The translations under genes and the position numbers were made by a program. A model generated the notes under the pieces. That model was not told the DNA's origin and ran no database searches. It saw only the letters and a program-made list of their open reading frames with translations. From Phycisphaerales bacterium (lineage in GTDB: Bacteria > Planctomycetota > Phycisphaerae > Phycisphaerales > SM1A02): 64,000 nucleotides of DNA. Of the stretch, positions 18,457-27,167 are shown in pieces; position 1 is the stretch's first letter; the number at the start of each line of letters is the position of its first letter. Where the stretch lies: contig JAJDDB010000035.1 of assembly GCA_029260575.1 (NCBI GenBank), forward strand, positions 248,001 to 312,000. The letters run 5' to 3'.

Positions 18457-19392
18457 ATGACAAACGCACTACCCAGATTGCCAGATCGAACAGTTGATGG
18501 CCACAAGGGAACCTTCGGCCGTGTCTGCATCATCGGCGGCCAGTGTGCTCAGCCAGACGTCATCATCGGCGGCCAGTGTGCTCAGCCAGACGTCATGATC
18601 GGCGGCCCTGCATTCGCAGCACTCGCAGCATTACGCTCAGGCGCAGGCCTGGTTGTGCTTGCGATGCCCGCGCCGATTCTTGCCTTCGGCATCACGATCG
18701 CACCCTCCGCCACCGGCCTTGCACTTCCGGTCGATGCGCAACATGCACTACTCCCAAGTGCCGTCGCAACGCTGCTCGATGCGCAGCGCATTTCCACCGC
18801 ATGTATTGCCATCGGCCCCGGGTTCGGCGTCGATGCACAGCAGCAGCAGATCGTCATGCGCCTCATCGGCCAGGATGATCGCCCGCTGGTTATCGACGCA
18901 GATGCATTGAATTGCCTTGCATCCACCACCGACTTCAATCAGGATCTGCGCGCTCCGTGCATCGTAACTCCGCACCCCGGTGAGTTTGATCGGATGGCAC
19001 GTCGGCTGGACATCAGCGCAAATGCAATCGATCCCGCATCCCGGCCCGATGCGGCAGCGCAACTTGCCCGCAGACTCGGCTGTGTCGTCGTACTCAAAGG
19101 TCACCGCACTATCATCAGCGATGGAATTACCACAACGACAAACGAGACCGGAAATGTCGCACTGGCAACGGCCGGCACGGGTGATGTCCTGACCGGCGTC
19201 ATAGCAGCACTCGTCGCCCAATATCATGACAACGGCGATGGAGTAAGCCTCTGCGACTGCGCTCGGCTCGGCGTACACATCCACGGCTACGCGGCTGATC
19301 TCTGGACAGCCAAACGCGGTTCGACAGGATTGCTCGCGACAGACCTCATCGATCTGCTGCCCGCAGCAATCCAGAGCCTTCGTAAGCAGTAA
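18457..19392 (+). CDS. nnrD: ADP/ATP-dependent NAD(P)H-hydrate dehydratase with an internal 11-residue duplication
   Basis: Repairs damaged NAD(P)HX back to NAD(P)H. The 311 residues show family motifs in order: HKGTFGRVCIIGG, LRSGAGLVVLAMP, AIGPGFG, LVIDADALN, TPHPGEFDRMA, VVLKGHRTIISDG and the catalytic-loop ATAGTGDVLTGVIAALV. The ATG at 18457 is preferred to the GTG at 18430. The loop after the first beta strand holds an exact repeat of IIGGQCAQPDV caused by a 33-bp tandem duplication (18529-18594), which lengthens a segment next to the ligand site. The YjeF epimerase domain often fused to this enzyme is absent. Whether the enzyme still works is unknown. Confidence 0.9.
   Translation: MTNALPRLPDRTVDGHKGTFGRVCIIGGQCAQPDVIIGGQCAQPDVMIGGPAFAALAALRSGAGLVVLAMPAPILAFGITIAPSATGLALPVDAQHALLPSAVATLLDAQRISTACIAIGPGFGVDAQQQQIVMRLIGQDDRPLVIDADALNCLASTTDFNQDLRAPCIVTPHPGEFDRMARRLDISANAIDPASRPDAAAQLARRLGCVVVLKGHRTIISDGITTTTNETGNVALATAGTGDVLTGVIAALVAQYHDNGDGVSLCDCARLGVHIHGYAADLWTAKRGSTGLLATDLIDLLPAAIQSLRKQ
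18529..18594 (+). repeat. Perfect 33-bp tandem duplication inside nnrD
   Basis: Two identical adjacent units, 18529-18561 and 18562-18594, each starting ATCATCGGCGGCCAGTGTGC. A partial third copy (ATGATCGGCGGC) begins at 18595. The length is a multiple of three, so the frame is kept and 11 residues are added. Identity at every base suggests a recent slippage event or an assembly artefact. Confidence 0.95.
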
Positions 19393-19498
19393 CCGCTGCC
19401 CGACTGCACACCCACTGCTGCGTTGGCGGCTACACTGCCCGGCTGCAGCGCACTGATTCAACCAGCCAGCTCAAACCCGACCTGCGGGGAGATTTGAA

Positions 19499-20497
19499 AT
19501 GACGACCATGACCACCCAGCACATCAACTTCAAGGACATGACGCCCAATCAATATGTCGACGGCACATACAGTATTGTCAATCCGCAGATCGGCGTCACT
19601 CGTGCGGGCAAACCATACCTCAAGTGCATTCTCCGCGATGCCACCGGCGAGGCGGCTGCACGACAATGGTCATTTGACGAAGCAGAACTCAGCGAACTCG
19701 GGTCCACCGGCTTCGTCTGGATCTCCGGCCACACGCAGCTTTACAACGATCAGATCCAAGTCATCGTCGAGCAGATTCGCGCTGTCGAGGTTTCCGATGA
19801 TGAAATTACCGCACTGCTGCCTTCAACCAGCAACGACATCAACGCTATGTTTGCGGAGTTGCAGACAATTCTGGGTACGCTCACACACCCGGCGATGAAG
19901 GGGCTTGCTGATGCGTATCTCAATGATGACGATCTCATGGCAGGCTTCCGCCAAGCGCCTGCAGCAATGAGCATGCACCACGCGTGGATCGGCGGACTGC
20001 TCGAACACACATTGCAACTGGTCAAACTCGCTGATGCAATGCTGCCGCTGTATCCCCGGCTCAATCGCGACATCGTGCTCATGGGTCTGTTCCTGCACGA
20101 CATCGGAAAGACCGGCGAACTGACGTGGGAAAAAGGGTTCGACTACACACCCGATGGAAATCTCATCGGCCATATCGTCCGCGGCGCGATTCTGTTGCAA
20201 TTCAAAGCTGCAATTGCGGGGCGCGACTCCGGACACAAACTCCCACCCGAAGCGCTGCGCGTCCTGCAACACATCATTATTTCGCATCACGGCCGTCCTG
20301 AATACGGCGCTGCAAAACTGCCAAGCACACCAGAAGCCATCTTCGTAGCCATACTCGACAATCTCGATGCCAAGACGTCGATGGGTCTGGAAGCTGCTCG
20401 CCCCCTTGAACCAGGTATGACCACTGGCGACTTCACCGATAAGATATGGGCGTTGGAGTCACGCATCTATCGCCCCGATCCGCTGGCGGGCAGTTGA
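19499..20497 (+). CDS. OB-fold plus HD-domain protein, YhaM-like 3'-5' exoribonuclease
   Basis: 332 residues. The N-terminal OB-fold (about residues 15-100, with AGKPYLKCILRDATGE) binds nucleic acid. The HD phosphohydrolase domain (about 150-290) has HHAWIGGLLEHT, LFLHDIGKTGE and IISHHGRPEYGAAKLPSTPE, which supply the metal-binding His and Asp residues. This order and length match Bacillus YhaM/CbfA, a 3'-5' exonuclease acting on RNA and single-stranded DNA. GGGGAG at 19486-19491 is 7 bases from the ATG, one of the clearest ribosome binding sites in the window. It is convergent with the channel gene. Confidence 0.88.
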   Translation: MTTMTTQHINFKDMTPNQYVDGTYSIVNPQIGVTRAGKPYLKCILRDATGEAAARQWSFDEAELSELGSTGFVWISGHTQLYNDQIQVIVEQIRAVEVSDDEITALLPSTSNDINAMFAELQTILGTLTHPAMKGLADAYLNDDDLMAGFRQAPAAMSMHHAWIGGLLEHTLQLVKLADAMLPLYPRLNRDIVLMGLFLHDIGKTGELTWEKGFDYTPDGNLIGHIVRGAILLQFKAAIAGRDSGHKLPPEALRVLQHIIISHHGRPEYGAAKLPSTPEAIFVAILDNLDAKTSMGLEAARPLEPGMTTGDFTDKIWALESRIYRPDPLAGS

Positions 20498-20523
20498 GAA
20501 CCTGTCGCATTCGATGACGCGAT

Positions 20524-21573
20524 TTACAGCGCAGCAAGTGCATCGATCGCGCCCTCTCTGCACACAACGAGCAATGTGTCATCTTCGGTCAACACGCGAT
20601 CCTCCGGCGGGTTGAACGTCTGTTGACCAGCATTATCAATGACTGATATGACCAGAGCACCGACGCGCTCCGGCAGGCGCAATTCCCCAAGCGTCTTGCC
20701 CCGCAGTGATTTCTGCAGACCGACACTGATCTCCGCAAAATCGTATTCACCCTCACCCACTGCTGCTGCGATAAACTCACTCACCTTCGGTTTCAAGAGA
20801 AGATGTGACATCTGCATCCCCACCAGTTCGCCGGGGACGATAACTCGATCGGCGCCCGCTCGCTGGAGCGTACTTCGCGTTTCAGTACGCCCAGCCCGCG
20901 CCACAATGCGAATTGTGCTTTGCAACTCCCGCGCGATGAGACACAGATACACATTCGCTTCATCAGAATTCAGCGTGGCGAGCAGACCCGTCGCGCGATC
21001 GATTCCGACTTCCCGAAGCGCCAGTTCGTCTGTTGCGTCAGCCTGCACAACCGGATGACCATCTCGATCTGCAATTTCTGCACGCGCGGGATCGCGTTCG
21101 ATGATGGCGAATGTTTCTCCTGCACGGGTCAACATCTGCGCGACGGATCGACCGACATTTCCGTACCCGCAAATCACAACATGGCCCGACACTTGATTCA
21201 GTGACTTCTGCATTCTTCGCCTCGCATACACTTCAGCAATCTCGCCCCCATGCAACAGCCCCTGGATCACACCGAAGCCATACAGCACCGCGCCGAGGCC
21301 GAAAATAATCACGCCGATCGCCCAAAGGCGCTGCGCGATCGTGAAGTCTTCAGCAATATTCCCGACTGTTGAAACCAGATTCAACGTATCCCAGAATGCC
21401 AGCAGGAATCGCTGTTCGATTGCCTCATTGCCGTGTCGGCCGAGCACGACCAACCCCAGCGTCGACAGCAACACCGTGGCCAGCAAGGTGAATACCGCAC
21501 GATGCAGCCGTTTCCGCAACCGACGAACATAGCCTTCAGTTGCGTCATCGCGCTGGAGCGTAAGAACCGCCAT
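20524..21573 (-). CDS. Two-TM potassium channel-like protein with RCK domain and non-canonical filter
   Basis: 349 residues. Membrane helices near residues 25-45 and 85-108 flank a pore segment WDTLNLVSTVGNIAED, where the usual filter TVGYG reads TVGNI. A cytoplasmic RCK/TrkA-N Rossmann domain follows (VVICGYGNVGRSVAQML, VVQADATDE, LLATLNSDEANVYLCLIAR), then an RCK_C-like domain (FAEISVGLQKSLRGKTLGEL). The architecture is that of MthK-type channels. With Asn replacing Tyr, selectivity for potassium is uncertain. It is divergent from the glycosyltransferase gene at 21741. Confidence 0.85.
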   Translation of the reverse strand: MAVLTLQRDDATEGYVRRLRKRLHRAVFTLLATVLLSTLGLVVLGRHGNEAIEQRFLLAFWDTLNLVSTVGNIAEDFTIAQRLWAIGVIIFGLGAVLYGFGVIQGLLHGGEIAEVYARRRMQKSLNQVSGHVVICGYGNVGRSVAQMLTRAGETFAIIERDPARAEIADRDGHPVVQADATDELALREVGIDRATGLLATLNSDEANVYLCLIARELQSTIRIVARAGRTETRSTLQRAGADRVIVPGELVGMQMSHLLLKPKVSEFIAAAVGEGEYDFAEISVGLQKSLRGKTLGELRLPERVGALVISVIDNAGQQTFNPPEDRVLTEDDTLLVVCREGAIDALAAL

Positions 21574-21740
21574 CTGCTGGCAGTGTCGTGAAGCAGATCA
21601 GTTCTGGCAAGTTCCAAGAGCTGCTGCACAACCTGCCAGAGCCAATCTTGGACGGCCACGATCCATGCCCCTACACTCGAACCGGTTGAATCAACTCCTG
21701 GATCAGCACAGAACACGGCAGCGGTGCAAGGAATTACAAG

Positions 21741-22577
21741 ATGGGTCGAACGTCGCGCATCCTGGTCGGTATCCCCGTCTACAACGAACAGAAACACGTC
21801 ATGCACGTGCTCGAAGAAGTCCGCAGATACGCGGGCGATGTGCTCGTTATCGATGACGGCAGCACCGACGAAACGCCTTGCCTGCTTGCCAAGCAACCCG
21901 TTGAAGTCATCCGTCACGCGGAAAACCGCGGTTACGGCAGGTCGATGCAGGACATGATTCGCTGGGCCCAGTTCGACAGCTTCGATTGGCTCATCACCAT
22001 GGACTGTGATGAACAACACGAACCGGCTGCCATTCCCGAATTTGTACGAAGCATCGAACGCGATGAAGCAGATGTCATCTCCGGCACGCGGTATATGAAA
22101 CGTTCCGATTCCGATGACTGTCCGCCGATCGATCGCCGCGCTATCAACCAAACCATTACCGATGAACTCAATGAACGGCTCGGGCTGGACCTGACCGACT
22201 CCTTCTGCGGGTTCAAGGCCTACCGCGTTTCCGCATGTGCCGGCCTCGATCTGGATGTTGATGGCTACGAATTCCCAATGCAGTTCTGGGTGCAGGCGGT
22301 TGCGCATCGACTGCGCATTGTCGAACTTCCAGTCCGGCTGATTTACAACGATCCATCGCGCAGTTTTGGCGGCCCGCTTGATGAACCAACCCGCCGGCTT
22401 CAACATTACCGCCAGACGCTGTACGCAGAATTGCTGCGCTGTCGTGGACGACTGCCCAACGATGCAGTGCGCGGCTTGCAGGTCGTCACCGCAGTTACGG
22501 ACCTGCCGACGCTGATGAACGGACTGAAACCACAGGTCGCGAAACCGACGTCGGCCGCCGGAACCGGGTGTTCCTGA
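21741..22577 (+). CDS. Glycosyltransferase family 2
   Basis: 278 residues with a GT-A fold. ILVGIPVYNEQKHVMHVLEE opens the donor-binding domain, VLVIDDGSTDET follows and the DxD-like metal site is LITMDCDEQHEP. DSFCGFKAYR is the segment common to polyprenol-phosphate mannosyltransferase-like enzymes. No membrane helices are seen, so it is a soluble or peripheral enzyme, perhaps making polyprenyl-linked sugars. AAGGA lies 8 bases before the ATG. The next gene starts 3 bases after its stop, so translation is probably coupled. Confidence 0.9.
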   Translation: MGRTSRILVGIPVYNEQKHVMHVLEEVRRYAGDVLVIDDGSTDETPCLLAKQPVEVIRHAENRGYGRSMQDMIRWAQFDSFDWLITMDCDEQHEPAAIPEFVRSIERDEADVISGTRYMKRSDSDDCPPIDRRAINQTITDELNERLGLDLTDSFCGFKAYRVSACAGLDLDVDGYEFPMQFWVQAVAHRLRIVELPVRLIYNDPSRSFGGPLDEPTRRLQHYRQTLYAELLRCRGRLPNDAVRGLQVVTAVTDLPTLMNGLKPQVAKPTSAAGTGCS

Positions 22578-22580
22578 ACT

Positions 22581-23981
22581 ATGCCGGTTGATCTGTTCAT
22601 CGAACCCGATTGTCCGCAGTGGCAATCGCTGACCGAACAACATCACGCAGCAGATGGAGCATTGGCGCGAAGAACGCTGGCGGAATGGCGGGCTGGCACA
22701 CGCCATGAACTCGGCCTCGCGGTCGATCGGCCGATCATCGCCACCGGCCACCAGACGCTGTTGTGGCACCCGGGCATTCTCGCAAAGTATCTTGCTGCTC
22801 ATTCCTTTGCCAGGCAAAATAATTACGGCACTGCCAACCTGATCGTTGATCAGCACGCAGATGGCTTCGGCGGTTTCGACATTCCTGTTCGCCGCCGTGA
22901 TGATACTCTTGCTGTGCGGCGCATTGAACTGACCACGCCGCGCCCCAGCGTTCCCATGGGGCTGCACGAATCATTTAAACCCGCGCCGCTGCCCGATTCG
23001 CTGCAACCGCCGTTACCTGCTGTCGCGCGCGGCGCGCAGCGCATTGTTGACGCCATTGCTGCCCATCATGATGCCCCCAACGCAGCTCAACAGATGGCAC
23101 GTGCGCTCAATGATCTGATGCAGCCGTGGATCGACCCGATGCCGCCGGTATGCGCTTCATCGCTCATCGCCACCGAGTTCAATCGAGCAGTGCTTTCAAT
23201 AATGATCGACGATCCGCAGCACTGCGCGATGTTGTACAACAAAGCTGTTGCAGCAGTTCCCGAAGCAGGCATCGGTCCGCTGCTCATTCGTGATGACTAC
23301 GTCGAGCTGCCGCTGTGGCGCATCCGTCCTGATGGCACCCGTATGCATGCCTACGACAACGATGTCCAGGACTGGCTCGATGATCCGACATCGATGACGC
23401 TTATGCCGCGGGCGCTATTCATGACCGCGCTCATTCGGCTGGTCATGTGCGACATTTTCGTGCATGGAACCGGCGCCGCTATCTACGATCGCGCGATGGA
23501 ACTGTGGGTCCGCGACTGGCTTGCGCTGATGCCTGCTCCGAAAGTTGTCGCCACCGCGGATGTATATCTGCCGTTACTGCCCGACGGCGCTGCACGTGAA
23601 TCGGATCTCGCCGACGCGTTGCAGAAGTATCGCACACTCTGGCATGACCCCGCAGCTGCGCAGATGCGCGCCCATCCAAGCAACACCAAGCAGCAATGGC
23701 TGGCGCAGATCAACAATGCCCCGCGTCGATCACTGGAGCGCAGGCAAGCGTTCTTCAAGATGCATGAATCACTGGATGCGCTTCGTCATCACCATGCTGA
23801 AGTTGTATTGAACGCTGAGCAGCAGATGCGAACTGCCGAGCGGGCAGCGGAAAACCGCGCGGTTGCATCTCGCCGTGACTGGCCATTCCCGCTGTATCCC
23901 ACTGAACTGATCGACGATCTTGCAGAAGCTGTACATCAATCGCTGTCCTGCCCGCCGCGACAATTCGCTGGTCGCAACTGA
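22581..23981 (+). CDS. Conserved protein of unknown function with a GHQxxLxHPG motif
   Basis: 466 residues, predicted cytosolic with no signal or membrane helix. Near residue 55 is IIATGHQTLLWHPGILAKYL, followed by NLIVDQHADG. Further on are LMPRALFMTALIRLVMCDIF and VHGTGAAIYDRAMELW near residue 280. The C-terminal third is helical and charged. The pattern of GHQ near the N-terminus with a later PRAL...HG-GxA-YD block distantly recalls the cysteine-adding enzyme BshC, but that link is weak and the length is shorter. It is tightly coupled to the GT2 gene. I do not assign a function. Confidence 0.65.
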   Translation: MPVDLFIEPDCPQWQSLTEQHHAADGALARRTLAEWRAGTRHELGLAVDRPIIATGHQTLLWHPGILAKYLAAHSFARQNNYGTANLIVDQHADGFGGFDIPVRRRDDTLAVRRIELTTPRPSVPMGLHESFKPAPLPDSLQPPLPAVARGAQRIVDAIAAHHDAPNAAQQMARALNDLMQPWIDPMPPVCASSLIATEFNRAVLSIMIDDPQHCAMLYNKAVAAVPEAGIGPLLIRDDYVELPLWRIRPDGTRMHAYDNDVQDWLDDPTSMTLMPRALFMTALIRLVMCDIFVHGTGAAIYDRAMELWVRDWLALMPAPKVVATADVYLPLLPDGAARESDLADALQKYRTLWHDPAAAQMRAHPSNTKQQWLAQINNAPRRSLERRQAFFKMHESLDALRHHHAEVVLNAEQQMRTAERAAENRAVASRRDWPFPLYPTELIDDLAEAVHQSLSCPPRQFAGRN

Positions 23982-24001
23982 CGATCGAACACGATTTTGC
24001 A

Positions 24002-24688
24002 TTAGTCCTTTCGTAACACCATCGGCTTGGCGAGGTAACTGATCACATCCTGCGCCTCCAGCGCCGCTCGTGCATCGCTCGTCAGATCATCATCCAGTTC
24101 ATATCCCTGATTCGCGAACAACTCGATCCAGTATTCATTCGGCTGCTCGTTGTAGTGATACAACCCCGGCCCGGCATCAGGATCAGGCTCCGCTGCGGTC
24201 AGATACACCGTCTGCGATGCACTCACCATCCGCTTTACGAACAACTCCGCATACTGCTGCGGCAAGTGCTCGGCCACTTCACACGAGATCGCCAGATCAA
24301 ACGGGCCGTTCGGCAACTGCTGCGCGAGATTCGTCAGATCCATCACTTCCCCGGCCAAATTCTTGGCATGCACCATCTCGATTGCGACCGGGCTCAGATC
24401 TACGCCATGCACTGCAACACCGCGCGCGTAAAGCTCGTTCATCAACAAGCCGGACCCGCAACCCACATCCAGCGCACGAGCCGGCGAAAGATGCTCGACA
24501 ATCCAGTGCGCGATCGCCTGAGCACTTTTGCCTTCGATTCGTTCGAGGTCTTTGTAATAGCTGTCGCTGTAGACACTGTTGCCGAACACGCGCTCCGACA
24601 GCGGAATGAACCACGAACGGTTCTTTATCCACCGCCGAAGCCCCGGCGGCGATGACCGACGCAACATGTCCCACAGACCTCCACGCAT
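24002..24688 (-). CDS. SAM-dependent methyltransferase, class I
   Basis: 228 residues from the ATG at 24688; the frame runs on to 24937 but that part lies over the HIT gene on the other strand and looks non-coding. Motif I is ALDVGCGSGLLMNELYARG, then VHGVDLSPVAIEM, and motif IV is FDLAISCEVAEHLPQQYAEL. HYNEQPNEYWIELFANQGYE resembles methyltransferases that act on glycan or small-molecule substrates. The substrate is unknown. It is divergent from the HIT gene with a 78-base gap. Confidence 0.84.
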   Translation of the reverse strand: MRGGLWDMLRRSSPPGLRRWIKNRSWFIPLSERVFGNSVYSDSYYKDLERIEGKSAQAIAHWIVEHLSPARALDVGCGSGLLMNELYARGVAVHGVDLSPVAIEMVHAKNLAGEVMDLTNLAQQLPNGPFDLAISCEVAEHLPQQYAELFVKRMVSASQTVYLTAAEPDPDAGPGLYHYNEQPNEYWIELFANQGYELDDDLTSDARAALEAQDVISYLAKPMVLRKD

Positions 24689-24766
24689 GACCAGATCATC
24701 GGCAACGCAGCGACGCAACGCAAATCGGCGTTTCAGCGTTTCGGCGTTTGGCACTACGATGTCGCT

Positions 24767-25294
24767 ATGAACCAGGAAAACCTCTGGGCACCGTGGCGCA
24801 TGGCCTACCTGCGCGAACTCGACCGTAAGGCTGAGCAGCTCGGCTGGGACAAGACCACCGCAGGCAACTTCCTTGCTGAGTACTTCAACGACCCCGACAA
24901 CGATGAACCCAATCTCGTCATCTATCGCAACGACCATGGCATCGTGCTGCTAAACCGCTATCCATATGCCAACGGCCACCTGCTGGCAGCGCTCGGCGAT
25001 GCTCGGCCGACACTTCTTGATTACGATCCCGCGCAGCGTGCGCAGTTCTGGGCACTTCTTGAAACCGCAATGCAATTGTGTCATGAAACACTGCGCCCGC
25101 AGGGGATCAACCTCGGTGTCAACGAAGGCAGAGCAGCCGGGGCCGGCGTACCCGAACACCTGCATGCGCACATCGTCCCCCGCTGGTCCGGCGACACGAA
25201 CTTCATCACAGTCACCGGCCAGGTACGCGTCATCCCCGAAGCACTGGAAGAAATGGCAAAGCAATATCGCGCCGTAGCGGATGATGATTCCTGA
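24767..25294 (+). CDS. HIT-family nucleotide hydrolase/transferase
   Basis: 175 residues. LWAPWRMAYL at residues 6-15 is the N-terminal signature of the Ap4A phosphorylase-like or adenylylsulfatase branch. YPYANGHLLA lies mid-protein and the histidine triad HLHAHIVPRW near residue 132 holds the nucleophile (middle His). NLGVNEGRAAGAGVPEHLH precedes it, as in the family. It probably hydrolyses or phosphorolyses dinucleoside polyphosphates or nucleotide adducts. It is convergent with the dockerin-type gene, 13 bases apart. Confidence 0.9.
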   Translation: MNQENLWAPWRMAYLRELDRKAEQLGWDKTTAGNFLAEYFNDPDNDEPNLVIYRNDHGIVLLNRYPYANGHLLAALGDARPTLLDYDPAQRAQFWALLETAMQLCHETLRPQGINLGVNEGRAAGAGVPEHLHAHIVPRWSGDTNFITVTGQVRVIPEALEEMAKQYRAVADDDS

Positions 25295-25307
25295 CGCGAC
25301 GTTCCAT

Positions 25308-26174
25308 TCAGGTGCAATCGCCCCACGAACTCAGCAGTTCCAGCAGATCAAACACATCAACAACGTTGGTCGGCGATTCAATATCCGCGCCCGGGCCGTT
25401 TGTACCCCAGTTCGACAGGACCTCGAGCAGATCAAAGACATCGACAGCTCCGTTGCAATCAAGATCGGAACTACATGCCGGAACAATCACCGCGCGGAAG
25501 ACCCAGTCGCCAAGCACACCCTGCGTGCAGGCATCAACCCATCCGCCGGGATTTGTGAACACCGCATTGCGATTGTTCTGACAGGTGTCGTGATCCCAGG
25601 CAACAGTGCCGGCAAAGGGGTTGTTGTCTGTCGTGTTGAGCATCTCCAGCACGACGACGAATGTCTGCCCTGCGGTGACACTGACGCTCAGCGGAATCGT
25701 CTGCGCCAAATCGAGATGGCGAAATTCATTAAACACACCGTCGCTGAGCATCGGATTGGAGACTACTGCCGGATCACTACTGGCATTGGTGAGCACTGCT
25801 CCCGGCGTGGGGAACGTTCCTTCGGCCTGCAGTGTGATGGATAGTTCCTGTGAATCCGGCGCGCCGCCGAACATAGACCGCCAATACACCTGCACCGCAA
25901 CAATGTCGCCGCCGCAGTCTGCCGTCAGCCACACCGCAACGCGTTCGCCGGCAAGCAGGCAATGACAGGGCGTGGTCAACGAGCCATCCGTCGCAGAATC
26001 ATTCTTGAGCGTCACTTCGCCCGCCGTCGAAACCGTTGTAATCAAAAGAAACACACACGCAAGGACAAGTCCGATGGAAACAGACAGGTGCTGTTTGCTG
26101 AGCGCGCGACAACACATCGAGCGCAGAATCGCGCCAAGCACATGCAGTACAAAATCACGCTGTCGGCTGATCAT
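25308..26174 (-). CDS. Secreted protein with a C-terminal planctomycete-type dockerin repeat
   Basis: About 288 residues from the ATG at 26174 (GGGGG 5 bases upstream; a second ATG lies inside the same leader). The signal helix is SIGLVLACVFLLITTVSTAG. The middle is a beta-rich domain with paired cysteines (PCHC, DTCQNN, DACTQG), perhaps a carbohydrate-binding-like jelly roll. The end carries two short repeats, DLDCNGAVDVFDLLEVLSNW and NVVDVFDLLELLSSWGDC, the calcium-loop pattern of the dockerin-like anchor common in Phycisphaerae. It is likely exported and held at the cell surface. The ligand is unknown. Confidence 0.82.
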   Translation of the reverse strand: MISRQRDFVLHVLGAILRSMCCRALSKQHLSVSIGLVLACVFLLITTVSTAGEVTLKNDSATDGSLTTPCHCLLAGERVAVWLTADCGGDIVAVQVYWRSMFGGAPDSQELSITLQAEGTFPTPGAVLTNASSDPAVVSNPMLSDGVFNEFRHLDLAQTIPLSVSVTAGQTFVVVLEMLNTTDNNPFAGTVAWDHDTCQNNRNAVFTNPGGWVDACTQGVLGDWVFRAVIVPACSSDLDCNGAVDVFDLLEVLSNWGTNGPGADIESPTNVVDVFDLLELLSSWGDCT

Positions 26175-26682
26175 GACACCCCCAAGTGTCAGCACGGACC
26201 AATCTTGATCATGACCGCGCCTGCCTCGCCAAACAAGGACTAACTTGGCAGATGTGAGCGGTATCCACAGCCAGACCACTCAAACGACGGCACGACGCTC
26301 GATCCCGCCGGGTCGCAAGCGAACGCCGCCGAAGCAGCATACGCCCCGTTGGACGGTTTGCTCGAACCTGCGAATTCAGGTGGGTTCGCTGGCCATCGGT
26401 CCCGGCCTTCCACTCATTGGAGGCATGGCCATCGCCGCGGCTCTTGAAGCGATCCCTCGCAGGCTGTCAGGCACGAGCAAAATCACGCCAACGGCAAACG
26501 ATCCGGGGGGATCCAACGCCGTGTCCAAAAACACCATACGGCCGAATCCGCCTGCCAGCATCAGAACTTTCCCAGATCACCAAAGATTCCCTCAGAATTG
26601 ACACTGCCCCATTCCGGTGGTACATCTAGAGTTGTATTCCTGATTTACCACGCCCGGGAAACCCTGGACGGAGACTCATTCC
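26175..26682. other. Long intergenic region without a confident gene
   Basis: About 508 bases lie between the dockerin-type gene and the small lipoprotein gene, which are divergent, so both promoters should be here. Frames at 26245-26601 (+) and 26376-26561 (-) exist, but the first is proline/threonine-rich with no domain and the second has no recognisable start signal. I leave both out. No repeat or strong hairpin was seen. Confidence 0.4.
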
Positions 26683-26967
26683 ATGCGCAGAGCAATCGCA
26701 CTTCTCACAGTGACATTGGCCGGTGGGGCGCTCCTCGTTGGTTGCAGCAGCGACCCATATGCGACCGACTACGCCTCCATCAAGACCAACCCCACGCCGG
26801 AACTTGCCGGTACTGTCGAACGGCCGGTCGATGCCGACCGCAACATGTGGCTGAGCAACAACATCAACCTGCGCGGCGCGTGGGACGATACCGGCCGTGT
26901 CTGGCTGATGGACAAACCAACAGGCAGCCCCATGCCGGTGTATTCCACCAGCGGCATGCCGCACTGA
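26683..26967 (+). CDS. Small lipoprotein of unknown function
   Basis: 94 residues with a clear lipoprotein signal: MRRAIALLTVTLAGGALLVGC, lipobox LVGC, then SSDPYATDYASI. GGAG at 26670-26673 is 9 bases from the ATG. The mature 74 residues are hydrophilic, with WLSNNINLRGAWDD as the only distinctive stretch; no known domain is visible. A strong intrinsic terminator follows 28 bases after the stop, so this is a single-gene transcript that may be well expressed. Confidence 0.82.
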   Translation: MRRAIALLTVTLAGGALLVGCSSDPYATDYASIKTNPTPELAGTVERPVDADRNMWLSNNINLRGAWDDTGRVWLMDKPTGSPMPVYSTSGMPH

Positions 26968-26995
26968 CCTGAACAACACCCAACTGAATTCTTAG

Positions 26996-27027
26996 CTCTC
27001 CGCTGTCAAGGTGGAGAGTTTTCTTTT
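26996..27027 (+). terminator. Intrinsic terminator after the small lipoprotein gene
   Basis: An eight-pair stem (CTCTCCGC with GTGGAGAG, one G-U pair) and a 7-base loop end at 27018, followed directly by TTTTCTTTT. Confidence 0.9.
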
Positions 27028-27167
27028 GCCTTGTGCAGTGATATCACTCGTGTTTGCATGCAAATGCTTGTCTTTTTTCATGAACGCGCCAACTGTTCGC
27101 CGTGACCCCGATCGAAATCGCACGATCTTCATTCACCAGAGCCGTTGCGTCATACCACCCCGCTTCG

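Noticed and set aside
21381-22967. 528-codon open frame on the minus strand opposite the GT2 gene
   Set aside because: It spans three well-supported genes in the opposite or another frame and resembles no protein family.
26245-26601. 118-codon frame upstream of the small lipoprotein
   Set aside because: Low-complexity Thr/Pro/Arg composition, no ribosome binding site and no family resemblance.
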